A stretch of DNA of 64,000 nt, taken from Betaproteobacteria bacterium. Its GTDB lineage: Bacteria; Pseudomonadota; Gammaproteobacteria; Burkholderiales; Usitatibacteraceae. A program made the position numbers and the translations under genes. The stretch spans positions 124,001 to 188,000 of the forward strand of contig JADJEZ010000005.1 in NCBI GenBank assembly GCA_016708825.1, given 5' to 3'. Below, in pieces: positions 1 through 7,722 of the stretch. Every line of letters begins with the position of its first letter. Position 1 is the stretch's first letter. The notes beneath the pieces are model-generated. The model did not search any database. It worked only from the letters and a program-made list of their open reading frames with translations, and was not told the origin of the DNA.

Positions 1-1136
1 CCGGCATGGAAGACGTTGCCGATCACGAGGCCGTACTCCCGGCCCAGCGCATAGATCTTCTCGAGGACCTCGGGCAAGGCACGCCGCGGAATGGTGCCGT
101 CCATCGTGTAGTAGTCCGGCATCACCGTTGCGAGCGCGGCGAAGGCGCCCTTGCGCGCCTTCCACAGGTTCGCCCTTTCCTCCTCGTCCTTCGCCACGCG
201 CACTTCCGTCACGCCGCAGCCGGCGAGGATCGCTTCCACCTTCGCGCGCGTCTCCGCGGTCTCCTCGGCGCCCCCGTCGACTTCCACGAGCAGGAGCGCC
301 TCGGCCCTGGGCAATCCCAGTGCCATGTAGCGCTCGCAGGCGTCGATGACCACGCGGTCCATCATCTCGATCGCCGCCGGGATCACGCCGGCGCCGATGA
401 TGGCGCCCACGGCCTCGGCCGCGGACTTCACCGTGCCGAAGGCCGCGAGCAGCGTCTCCGTGGCCTCGGGCCGCGGCAGGAGGCGAAGTGTCGCCCGCGT
501 GATCACGCCCAGGTTGCCTTCGCTGCCGTTCAGGAGCGCGAGGAGATCGTAGCCGGGGGCATCGAGCGCCTCGCCGCCCACCTCGAGCAGGTCGCCCTCC
601 CCGTCGATCGCGCGCACGGCCATCACGTTGTGCACCGTGAGGCCGTACTTCAGGCAATGCACGCCGCCCGCGTTCTCGGCGATGTTGCCGCCGATCGAGG
701 AGACGACCTGGCTCGACGGATCCGGGGCGAAGTAGAGCCCCGCCGGAGCCGAGGCTTCGGTGACCTGGGCATTGGGCACGCCCGGCTCGACCGTGGCGAG
801 GCGCGCGGCGGCATCGACCGAAAGGATGCGGCGCATGCGCGTGAGAACGAGCATGACGCCGTCCGCCCGGGGCGTGGCGCCCCCCGAAATGCCGGTTCCC
901 GCGCCCCGCGACACGACGGGCACCCCGAGCCGCGCAAGCGCGCGAACGATTTCCCTCACCTGATCCTCGGTGTCGGGAAGTACCGCCGCCATCGGCGTCT
1001 CGCGCCGCTGGACGTAGGCATCCATCTCGAAGGCAACGAGACGCTCGCGCTCGGCAATCACCCGCACGGGGGGCCGCAGGGCCGCGAGCGCCGCCAGCGC
1101 GTCCTCCCGGCAATCCGCGCTCGCCACGGCGTTCAT
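1..1136 (-). CDS. FAD-linked oxidase, GlcD-like paralogue (partial, C-terminus off window)
   Basis: This is the N-terminal 378 codons of a second GlcD-type flavoprotein, cut by the left edge. It has the FAD_binding_4 (PCMH-type) signature: a glycine-rich GAGTGISGG loop near residue 80, then SSIGGNIAENAGG and HCLKYGLTVHN near residue 150. The PDYYTMDGTIPR and NVFHAG segments near residues 345-375 belong to the FAD-oxidase C-terminal domain. Its ATG shares one base with the TGA of the upstream glcD (TGATG), so the two are probably translationally coupled. The family oxidises 2-hydroxy acids such as glycolate or D-lactate. The second copy could be a GlcE-like partner, but it resembles GlcD more than the shorter GlcE. 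Confidence 0.85.
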   Translation of the reverse strand, partial: MNAVASADCREDALAALAALRPPVRVIAERERLVAFEMDAYVQRRETPMAAVLPDTEDQVREIVRALARLGVPVVSRGAGTGISGGATPRADGVMLVLTRMRRILSVDAAARLATVEPGVPNAQVTEASAPAGLYFAPDPSSQVVSSIGGNIAENAGGVHCLKYGLTVHNVMAVRAIDGEGDLLEVGGEALDAPGYDLLALLNGSEGNLGVITRATLRLLPRPEATETLLAAFGTVKSAAEAVGAIIGAGVIPAAIEMMDRVVIDACERYMALGLPRAEALLLVEVDGGAEETAETRAKVEAILAGCGVTEVRVAKDEEERANLWKARKGAFAALATVMPDYYTMDGTIPRRALPEVLEKIYALGREYGLVIGNVFHA

Positions 1137-2623
1137 CAGAACCTCGGCAGGTCGGGATGCGGGAGCCTGCCGCCCTGCACGCGCATCGCGCCGTACTCGG
1201 CGCAGCGATTGAGCGTCGGCACCGCCTTGCCGGGATTCAGGAGCCCGGGCGGATCGAAGGCAGCCTTGACGGCATGGAACTGCGCGAGTTCCGCCGGATT
1301 GAACTGCGCGCACATCTGCCCGATCTTCTCCACGCCGACCCCGTGCTCGCCGGTGATCGTGCCGCCCACCTCGATGCAGAGTTCGAGGATGTTGCCCGCG
1401 TACTCCTCCGTGCGCTCGAACTCGCCGGGAACGTTCGCGTCGTAGAGGATCAGCGGGTGGAGGTTGCCGTCGCCCGCGTGGAACACGTTCGCGCAGCGCA
1501 GCCCGTAGTGCTTCGAGAGTTCCGCGATGCGCCGCAGCACCTTCGCGAGCGCACCGCGCGGGATCGAGCCGTCGATGCAGTAGTAGTCCGGGGAGATGCG
1601 GCCCACGGCCGGAAAGGCGGCCTTCCGCCCCGACCAGAACTTGAGCCGCTCCGCCTCGCTCCCGGAGACCGCGAAGCGCGTGCAGCCGGCCTCGCGCATG
1701 ACCTCGGTGATCTTCGCGATCTCCTCGGCCACTTCCTCGGGCGTGCCGTCGGATTCGCACAGCAGGATCGCCTCGGCCTCGAGGTCGTAGCCGGCGTGCA
1801 CGTAGTCCTCGACCGCCGCGGTGGCCATCTTGTCCATCATCTCCAGGCCCGCCGGCACGATGCCCGCGCCGATCACCTTCGCCACCGCATCGACCGCCGC
1901 CTCCACGTTCGTGAAGGACGCCATGACCACCTGCGCCACCTGCGGCTTCGGGAGCAGCTTCACCGTGACTTCCGTGAGCAGCGCGAGCAGGCCCTCGGAC
2001 CCGGTCATCAGGGCGAGCAGGTCGTATCCGGGTGCGTCCAGCGCGTCGGCGCCGAGTTCCAGCGCGTCGCCTTCGATGCTGAGCGCCGCCACCTTCTGGA
2101 TGTTGTGCACGGTGAGGCCGTACTTGAGGCAGTGGACGCCCCCCGCGTTCTCCGCCACGTTGCCGCCGATGGAGCAGGCGATCTGGCTGGAAGGGTCGGG
2201 CGCGTAGTAGAGGCCGAGCGGCGCGACCGCCTCGGTGATCTGCACGTTCCTCACGCCGGGCTGCACGCGCGCCACGCGAGCCAGCGGATCGATGGCGAGT
2301 ATCCGGTTGAACTTGCCCATCGACAGGAGGATTCCGTCGGCGAGCGGCAGCGCCCCACCCGAGAGCCCCGTGCCCGATCCGCGCGCCACCACCGGGGTCC
2401 CGGTCTCGCGGGCCACGCGCAGCACCTCGGCCGCCTCCTCCACGGTACCGGGCAAGGCGGCCACCAGCGGCGTCTGGCGATAGGCCGACAATCCGTCGCA
2501 CTCGTAGGGGAACAGGTCCTCGCGTGCGGTGAGCACCGCATGGGCGGGCAGGCGACGGGCCAGGGCGGAGGACACTTCCGCCCGGCGCTCGTGATTCCCG
2601 GCAGGTTTGGCGGTCGCGTTCAT
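1136..2623 (-). CDS. glcD: Glycolate oxidase subunit GlcD-type FAD-binding protein
   Basis: This is a 495-residue flavoprotein of the GlcD/D-lactate dehydrogenase family, the length usual for GlcD. The FAD_binding_4 domain occupies about residues 45-225, with GSGTGLSGGALP near 82-93 and SIGGNVAENAGGVHCLKYG near 150. The C-terminal FAD-oxidase domain ends with NVFHAGDGNLHP and GEHGVGVEK, which carry the conserved histidines. It probably oxidises glycolate or a related 2-hydroxy acid and passes electrons to a GlcE/GlcF or quinone partner, which would lie beyond the left edge. A GlcD paralogue follows with a one-base overlap. No strong Shine-Dalgarno is visible before the ATG. Confidence 0.85.
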   Translation of the reverse strand: MNATAKPAGNHERRAEVSSALARRLPAHAVLTAREDLFPYECDGLSAYRQTPLVAALPGTVEEAAEVLRVARETGTPVVARGSGTGLSGGALPLADGILLSMGKFNRILAIDPLARVARVQPGVRNVQITEAVAPLGLYYAPDPSSQIACSIGGNVAENAGGVHCLKYGLTVHNIQKVAALSIEGDALELGADALDAPGYDLLALMTGSEGLLALLTEVTVKLLPKPQVAQVVMASFTNVEAAVDAVAKVIGAGIVPAGLEMMDKMATAAVEDYVHAGYDLEAEAILLCESDGTPEEVAEEIAKITEVMREAGCTRFAVSGSEAERLKFWSGRKAAFPAVGRISPDYYCIDGSIPRGALAKVLRRIAELSKHYGLRCANVFHAGDGNLHPLILYDANVPGEFERTEEYAGNILELCIEVGGTITGEHGVGVEKIGQMCAQFNPAELAQFHAVKAAFDPPGLLNPGKAVPTLNRCAEYGAMRVQGGRLPHPDLPRF

Positions 2624-2704
2624 GGCGGGGACGAAGTCCGTTCATACGATAGCATGGGCCCTGCGTGCCGCCGGCGCGCCCCGGTATCAGCCCCTTTGCC
2701 CGCC

Positions 2705-3193
2705 ATGGATCCCGCCTACCTGCACGCCATCGCCGCCATCCTCGTCATCGTCGGGCTCGCGGGAACGGTGGTGCCGCTGCTCCCCGGCATCGCCTTCGTC
2801 TTCGGCGGGCTGCTGCTGGCGGCCTGGGCGGACGATTTCCAGCGGGTGGGCGCGCTGGCCCTCACGATCCTGGGCCTGCTCACGGTCCTTGCCATCGCCG
2901 CAGACCTGCTCGCCTCGGCCTTCGGAGCGAAGCGCATGGGTGCCAGCCCGCGCGCCATCGTGGGCGCAACCCTGGGCGCGGTCGTGGGCATCTTCTTCGG
3001 ATTGCCGGGCCTGGTGGTGGGGCCGTTCGTCGGCGCGGTGGTGGGAGAGCTCTCCGCGAACCGGGAACTGCTGCACGCCGGCCGGGCCGGCCTCGGGACC
3101 TGGCTGGGCCTGCTGCTCGGCTCCATCGCCAAGCTCACCCTCGCCTTCCTGATGGTCGGGGTCTTCGCGACCGCCTGGTTCTTCTCCGGCTAG
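2705..3193 (+). CDS. DUF456 family small membrane protein
   Basis: The 162-residue hydrophobic protein has about four to five membrane segments. They are rich in glycine and alanine, and the repeated GxxxG-like stretches (for example GATLGAVVGIFFGLPG near residues 100-115) are typical of DUF456 proteins. The function of the family is unknown. It is transcribed divergently from glcD, with 81 bases between the start codons. No signal peptide or catalytic motif is seen. The ATG was chosen because the hydrophobic N-terminus of the family begins within a few residues of it. Confidence 0.75.
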   Translation: MDPAYLHAIAAILVIVGLAGTVVPLLPGIAFVFGGLLLAAWADDFQRVGALALTILGLLTVLAIAADLLASAFGAKRMGASPRAIVGATLGAVVGIFFGLPGLVVGPFVGAVVGELSANRELLHAGRAGLGTWLGLLLGSIAKLTLAFLMVGVFATAWFFSG

Positions 3194-3200
3194 CGGCGCC

Positions 3201-4481
3201 TCAGGACATCACCGCGAGCTGCTCGTTGGCGGCCTCGAGCCGTTCGACCAGGGTATTGAGGAAGCGCTCGTCGAAGAGGCGGCGGCAGGAGAGCGAGGAC
3301 GCGCGCAGGTCCTCGGCGCGGATCTTGATGATGATGCAGTCGGAGGTCGTGGTTACCGTCGCCGAGCGGTGCGGCGCGTCCTTGTGCGCGAGGTAGGCCA
3401 TCTCGCCGAAACAGTCGCCCGCGGAGAGCACGTTGAGCGTTCGCTTGCCCCGCGTCACCCGCACGTAGCCGCCGGCGAGCACGAAGAACGAGTCGCCGTG
3501 GTCGCCTTCCTTGATGAGGACGGTGTTGGGCGCGAACTTGCGCCATTTCGAGATGCGCAGCACCTCCCACAGCTCGTTCTCCGGGAATTCCTTGAAGAAC
3601 GGGAGGTTGCGGCACAGGCTGAAGCGCTCCGTGTCGGATTGCTCGCGTTCGCCTTCCCGGTTGAGCTTCTTCCAGACCTCTGCCAGCGCCTGCCCGAACT
3701 CCTCCCACGAGGCGAAGCGGGCGGCGGGATCGCGGGCCATGGCCTTCAGGACGATCGTGTCCAGGTCGGCCGGAAGTCCCTCCCGGTGCACGCCGGGCGC
3801 CTCCGGCTCCGTGTTCACGATCTGGTAGATGACGCTCATCGTGTTGGCGCCCGCGAAGGGCAGGCGGCCCGCCAGGAGGTAATACATCACGATGCCGAGG
3901 GCGTAGATGTCGGTGACGGCGGAGGCCTGGGCCGCCCCCGTGACCAGCTCCGGTGCCATGTAGGCCGGCGAGCCGACGTTGGTGATCACCGTGCGGTCCG
4001 AGACCGTGTTGATGGCCGCGCCGAAGTCGGCGATCTTGATGTCGGTGCCGTCGACGTGGAGGATGTTGCCGGGCTTGAGATCGCGGTGCGTGAGGCCCAG
4101 GCGCTGCGCGAACGCGAGCGCCCGCACGCACTTGAACATGATCTCGGCGACCTCGGCCGGGTCGAGCAGGGCATCGGCCTCGCAGAACTTCTCGAGGGTG
4201 CCGCCCTCGACGAATTCCATCACGATGTAGCTGAACTCGTCCTCCACCACCGCGTCGTAGATCTCGACGATGTGCGGGTGGTTGAGCTTCCCGGCGAGCG
4301 CGGCCTCGTTCAGGAACATCTTCTTGTAGAAGTCCCCGTCCTCCGAGCTCTTCAGGGCCTCGGGAAAGGCCACCTTGATCGCGACCTGCCGGTCGCCGAA
4401 CGGGTCGGTGGCGAGGTAGACCTTGCCGGACGCTCCCCTGCCCAGTTCCCGGACGATCTGGTACTTCCCGATGTTCTTCAT
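3201..4481 (-). CDS. Ser/Thr protein kinase fused to a C-terminal cyclic-nucleotide-binding domain
   Basis: This 426-residue cytoplasmic protein has no membrane segment. Residues 7-270 form a Hanks-type kinase: glycine loop GRGASGKVY (14-22), ATP lysine K36 in VAIKV, HRDLKPGN with catalytic D134, DFG at 152-154 and APE at 176-178, so all key residues are present. Residues about 295-415 form a CNBD/Crp-like beta-roll with FGEMAYL and RSATV, which resembles the phosphate-binding cassette of cAMP/cGMP sites. The architecture suggests a kinase gated by a cyclic nucleotide or by a related ligand. Substrates are unknown. It lies downstream of fhs, separated by a terminator, with its own TATAAT close to the start codon. 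Confidence 0.9.
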   Translation of the reverse strand: MKNIGKYQIVRELGRGASGKVYLATDPFGDRQVAIKVAFPEALKSSEDGDFYKKMFLNEAALAGKLNHPHIVEIYDAVVEDEFSYIVMEFVEGGTLEKFCEADALLDPAEVAEIMFKCVRALAFAQRLGLTHRDLKPGNILHVDGTDIKIADFGAAINTVSDRTVITNVGSPAYMAPELVTGAAQASAVTDIYALGIVMYYLLAGRLPFAGANTMSVIYQIVNTEPEAPGVHREGLPADLDTIVLKAMARDPAARFASWEEFGQALAEVWKKLNREGEREQSDTERFSLCRNLPFFKEFPENELWEVLRISKWRKFAPNTVLIKEGDHGDSFFVLAGGYVRVTRGKRTLNVLSAGDCFGEMAYLAHKDAPHRSATVTTTSDCIIIKIRAEDLRASSLSCRRLFDERFLNTLVERLEAANEQLAVMS

Positions 4482-4488
4482 GACCCGG

Positions 4489-4494
4489 ATTATA
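4489..4494 (-). promoter_or_regulatory. Candidate -10 element (TATAAT) of the kinase-CNBD gene
   Basis: A perfect TATAAT reads on the minus strand. Its 3' end is seven bases from the kinase ATG at 4481, so the predicted transcript would start at or next to the A of the ATG. No -35 hexamer is seen at the usual distance, where the fhs terminator hairpin lies instead. The match could be accidental. Confidence 0.35.
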
Positions 4495-4496
4495 GG

Positions 4497-4518
4497 GAAA
4501 AAGGGGCCGCGCCCCCTT
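4497..4518 (-). terminator. Rho-independent terminator after fhs
   Basis: On the minus strand an AAGGGG/CCCCTT stem with a six-base GC loop is followed directly by a run of T (4497-4502). It begins 16 bases past the fhs stop codon and lies before the kinase gene. Confidence 0.65.
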
Positions 4519-4533
4519 CCCTTCCGCCAGGCC

Positions 4534-6204
4534 CTAGAAAAGCCCCACGATCCTGCCGTCGTCGCCCACGTCGATCGAGCAGGCCGAGGGCACCTTGGGC
4601 AGCCCCGGCATGGTCATGATGTCCCCGCAGACCATGACGACGAACTCCGCGCCCGCGGCCAGGCGCACCTCGCGCACGTTCACCACGTGCCCCGAAGGCG
4701 CGCCGCGAAGCTGCGGGTCCGTCGAGAACGAGTACTGGGTCTTCGCCACGCAGATCGGGTAGTGCCCGTAGCCGGATTCCTGCAGGCGCTTGATCTGGGC
4801 ACGGACCTTGGAGTCGGCGGTGATGTCCGCGGCGCCGTAGATCTTCGTCGCGATCGCCTTCATCTTCTCCCAGAGCGTCGCACCCTCCTCGTACACGTAC
4901 TTGAAGCTGTTGGGCTCCTCGCACATCTTCACGACTTCGCGCGCCACGTCGGCCGCGCCCTTCCCGCCGTCGGCCCAGTGGCGGGCGAGCACCACCTTCG
5001 CGCCATGGTGGGAGAGCTTGTCCATGAGGAGCTTCACCTCCGCGTCCGTGTCCTCGGTGCGGTGGTTGATCGACACCACGCACGGCAGCCCGTAGTTGTT
5101 GCGGATGTTGTTCACGTGCCGCTCGATGTTGGTGATGCCCCGCTCGAGCGCGGCGAGGTTGGGCTTGCCGAGCTCCTTCACGTCGACCCCGCCGTGGTAC
5201 TTGAGCGCCCGGATGGTGGCGACCAGCACCACGGCCGAGGGCCTGAGCCCCGCCTTGCGGCACTTGATGTCGATGAACTTCTCGGCGCCGAGGTCGGCGC
5301 CGAAGCCCGCTTCCGTCACCACGTAGTCGCCGAGCTTCAGCGCCGTCTTCGTGGCGAGCACCGAGTTGCAGCCGTGGGCGATGTTCGCGAACGGCCCGCC
5401 GTGGATGAAGGCGGGCGAATGCTCGAGCGTCTGCACGAGGTTGGGCGCGAGCGCGTCCTTCAGCAGCGCGGTCATCGCCCCGTGGGTCTTCAGGTCCCGC
5501 GCGAGGATCGGCTTCTGGTCGCGCGTGTAGCCGCACACGATGTTGCCCAGGCGCTCCTTCAGGTCCTTCACCGACATCGACAGGCAGAAGATCGCCATCA
5601 CCTCGGAGGCCACCACGATGTCGAAGCCGTCCTGCCGCGGGAAGCCGTTGGCCGGCCCGCCGAGCGACACCGTGATCTCGCGCAGCGCCCGGTCGTTCAT
5701 GTCCATCACGCGCTTCCACGCGATGCGCCGCACGTCGAAGCCCAGGTCGTTGCCGTGGTTGATGTGGTTGTCGATCATCGCCGCGAGCAGGTTGTTCGCG
5801 AGCGCGATGGCGTTGAAGTCGCCGGTGAAGTGCAGGTTGATGTCTTCCATGGGAACGACCTGCGCGTAGCCGCCCCCCGCCGCCCCCCCCTTCATGCCGA
5901 ACACCGGTCCCAGCGAGGGTTCGCGAAGGCAGATGACTGCCTTCTTGCCGATGTGATTGAGCGCATCGCCCAGCCCGACCGTGGTCGTGGTCTTGCCCTC
6001 GCCCGCCGGCGTCGGGCTGATGGCGGTGACGAGGATCAGCTTCCCGTCGGGCTTGTCCGCGAGCGAGGCGATGTAGTCGAGCGAGATCTTCGCCTTGGTT
6101 CGCCCGAAGGGCTCGATCGCGTCCTCGGGGATCCCGAGCTTCGCGGCGATCTCGCCGATGGGCTTCATCTTCGCCTTCTGGGCGATCTCGATGTCGGACA
6201 GCAT
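4534..6204 (-). CDS. fhs: Formate--tetrahydrofolate ligase
   Basis: The 556-residue enzyme makes 10-formyl-THF from formate, THF and ATP. The length and sequence are typical of FTHFS. The P-loop PTPAGEGKTTTT sits at residues 64-75, after the conserved start around MKPIGEIAAKLGI. Downstream blocks include EPSLGPVFGMKGGAAGGGYAQ near 100 and GGPFANIAHGCNS near 300. I chose the ATG at 6204 because GAGGAG lies about nine bases upstream. An upstream in-frame ATG at 6309 would add 35 unconserved residues. The gene stands alone between a terminator and a promoter with two FNR/FixK-like boxes, so expression may rise when oxygen falls. Folate one-carbon metabolism is the likely role. Confidence 0.97.
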   Translation of the reverse strand: MLSDIEIAQKAKMKPIGEIAAKLGIPEDAIEPFGRTKAKISLDYIASLADKPDGKLILVTAISPTPAGEGKTTTTVGLGDALNHIGKKAVICLREPSLGPVFGMKGGAAGGGYAQVVPMEDINLHFTGDFNAIALANNLLAAMIDNHINHGNDLGFDVRRIAWKRVMDMNDRALREITVSLGGPANGFPRQDGFDIVVASEVMAIFCLSMSVKDLKERLGNIVCGYTRDQKPILARDLKTHGAMTALLKDALAPNLVQTLEHSPAFIHGGPFANIAHGCNSVLATKTALKLGDYVVTEAGFGADLGAEKFIDIKCRKAGLRPSAVVLVATIRALKYHGGVDVKELGKPNLAALERGITNIERHVNNIRNNYGLPCVVSINHRTEDTDAEVKLLMDKLSHHGAKVVLARHWADGGKGAADVAREVVKMCEEPNSFKYVYEEGATLWEKMKAIATKIYGAADITADSKVRAQIKRLQESGYGHYPICVAKTQYSFSTDPQLRGAPSGHVVNVREVRLAAGAEFVVMVCGDIMTMPGLPKVPSACSIDVGDDGRIVGLF

Positions 6205-6291
6205 GGATGGGGTCTCCTCGTTGGAATGGGCGTGCCGGGACGCATCGTCCGGCCCCCGGGCATCGCGCGCGGCGCGCCCCGGGTTGCCCCG

Positions 6292-6297
6292 AGTATA
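6292..6297 (-). promoter_or_regulatory. Candidate -10 element (TATACT) of fhs
   Basis: TATACT on the minus strand matches TATAAT at five of six positions. Its centre is 33 bases from the centre of the box at 6321-6334, which is within one base of the spacing of class II FNR-activated promoters. No -35 hexamer is present at 17 bases, as expected for an activator-dependent promoter. The predicted leader is about 80 bases. Confidence 0.45.
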
Positions 6298-6320
6298 GGA
6301 ACGCCGCAAAATGCGGGGCC

Positions 6321-6334
6321 TTGACTCGGGTCAA
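6321..6334. promoter_or_regulatory. FNR/FixK-like box 1 (TTGACTCGGGTCAA)
   Basis: TTGAC-TCGG-GTCAA is a perfect inverted repeat with a four-base spacer, fitting the relaxed FNR/ANR/FixK consensus TTGA(T/C)-N4-(A/G)TCAA. It lies between divergent fhs and the NTF2-like gene. Its position relative to the fhs -10 element suits activation of fhs. Confidence 0.5.
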
Positions 6335-6337
6335 GGC

Positions 6338-6351
6338 TTGATCGACGTCAA
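6338..6351. promoter_or_regulatory. FNR/FixK-like box 2 (TTGATCGACGTCAA)
   Basis: TTGAT-CGAC-GTCAA has both half-sites of the ANR/FNR type. Its centre is 17 bases from box 1. It ends 15 bases before the NTF2-like ATG, so a bound protein could also block that gene. Confidence 0.45.
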
Positions 6352-6366
6352 GAGAGGCGGGCCGCC

Positions 6367-6840
6367 ATGCATCCCCACGAGATCCTCGTTCGCGAGTTCT
6401 ACGCCGCCTTCGCCCGGCGCGATGCCGAGGCCATGGCGCGCTGCTACGACGACGAGGTGTTCTTCTCCGACCCGGCCTTCCCGAAGCTGCGCGGCGACGA
6501 GGCGCGCGACATGTGGCGGATGCTCCTCGCGCGCGCGACCGACCTGGAGATCGCGCTCGAGGAAGCAAGCGCCGACGGCAGCGGTGGCAGGGCGCGCTGG
6601 ACGGCCCGGTACACCTTCACGAAGACCGGGCGGAAGGTGGTCAACCGCGTCGAAGCCATGTTCGCCTTTCGCGACGGCAGGATCGTTCGCCACTACGACC
6701 GCTTTTCCTTCTGGCGGTGGTCGGCCCAGGCGCTGGGGCCGCTGGGGCGCTGGCTCGGCTGGTTCGCGCCGGTGAAGTGGATGGTGCGCAGGCAGGCCGC
6801 GAAGCAGCTCGACCGCTTTCGCGGTTCGCGGGGCGGCTGA
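6367..6840 (+). CDS. Nuclear transport factor 2 (SnoaL-like) family protein
   Basis: The 157-residue protein has the small alpha+beta cone fold signature. It starts with HEILVREFYAAFARRDAEAMA, has a core around FFSDPAFPKLRGDEARDMW near residue 45, and reaches a C-terminal strand with FRDGRIVRHYDRFSFWRW near residues 100-118. The last 35 residues are basic and may contact membrane or nucleic acid. Members range from isomerases to structural proteins, so no reaction can be assigned. It is transcribed divergently from fhs and convergently with the EamA transporter. Confidence 0.8.
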   Translation: MHPHEILVREFYAAFARRDAEAMARCYDDEVFFSDPAFPKLRGDEARDMWRMLLARATDLEIALEEASADGSGGRARWTARYTFTKTGRKVVNRVEAMFAFRDGRIVRHYDRFSFWRWSAQALGPLGRWLGWFAPVKWMVRRQAAKQLDRFRGSRGG

Positions 6841-6849
6841 ATCCGCCTT

Positions 6850-7722
6850 TCACGCCGCGCGGCGCAGGATGATCACGTTGCCTGCCACCGAGATGGCCAC
6901 GCCCGCGAGCGCGAGGGCTCCCCAGCGGTAGCCCTCGAAGACGGAGGAGACGACCAGCGCCACGATCGGCACCATCACGCCGATATAACCGGCCCGCGCG
7001 GCGCCCATGCGCCCGAGCAGCGTGAGGAAGCCGCCGAAGGCGAGGATGGAGCCGAAGACCACGAGGTAGAGGAGCGAGAGCACGTAGGACGGCGTGGGTT
7101 CGAAGCCGAGCGGGCGCCCGAGGACGAGCGCGCAGGTCAGCGAGAAGAGCGCGCCGTAGAGCATCCCCCAGGCCATCGTCTGCCAGATGGGCAGCCCCGC
7201 GCCCTGGTTGCGGTGCGCCGCCATGCTGGAGAAGGCCGACAGGATCACCGCGGCCGCGGTGAAGAACGCGCCGATCGCCACGAGCGCGTCGGCCTTGAGG
7301 CGCGCGAACTCCGGCCAGAAGACCAGCGTGATGCCGGCGATGCCCAGGAGCGCCCCCAGCGCCACGCGCCGCGTCATCGCCGCGCCGAAGAAGAGCCGCA
7401 TGCCGAGCATGTTGAGCAGCGGGCTCGCCGAGTAGCCCACCGCCACGAGCCCGGAGACCACGTGCTTCTCCGCGTAGTAGACGCAGATGTAGCTCGCGCT
7501 GAACATGAGCACGCCCTGGAGCGCGATCCACAGGTGGTCGCGGGGCGGGAAGGCAAGCCGCAGGCCGCGCACGCGGCAGTAGGCGAAGAGCAGCGCTGAG
7601 GCGAGGAGAAAGCGGTGGAAGACGCTCGCCTCGGGGGCGGCCGCACCCAGCTGGAAAGTGATCGCGATCCACGTCGAGCCCCAGATCGCCACGCAGGCCG
7701 CGAAGAGCTGGAGGTTCGTCAT
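6850..7722 (-). CDS. EamA-family (drug/metabolite superfamily) transporter
   Basis: The 290-residue inner-membrane protein has about ten hydrophobic segments arranged as two EamA repeats. The first repeat begins with AIWGSTWIAITFQLG. The second begins near residue 150 (VAIGAFFTAAAVILSAFSSMAAHR). Substrates in this superfamily are small metabolites and cannot be predicted here. The ATG at 7722 overlaps the TGA of the upstream peptidase gene (ATGA), so the two are probably translated together. Confidence 0.85.
   Translation of the reverse strand: MTNLQLFAACVAIWGSTWIAITFQLGAAAPEASVFHRFLLASALLFAYCRVRGLRLAFPPRDHLWIALQGVLMFSASYICVYYAEKHVVSGLVAVGYSASPLLNMLGMRLFFGAAMTRRVALGALLGIAGITLVFWPEFARLKADALVAIGAFFTAAAVILSAFSSMAAHRNQGAGLPIWQTMAWGMLYGALFSLTCALVLGRPLGFEPTPSYVLSLLYLVVFGSILAFGGFLTLLGRMGAARAGYIGVMVPIVALVVSSVFEGYRWGALALAGVAISVAGNVIILRRAA

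Noticed and set aside
1157..2704. Long plus-strand open frames opposite glcD
   Set aside because: They are antisense to a well-supported gene, are Arg/His/Ala-rich with no known motif, and result from high G+C codon use. Only the part from 2705 (DUF456) is a gene.
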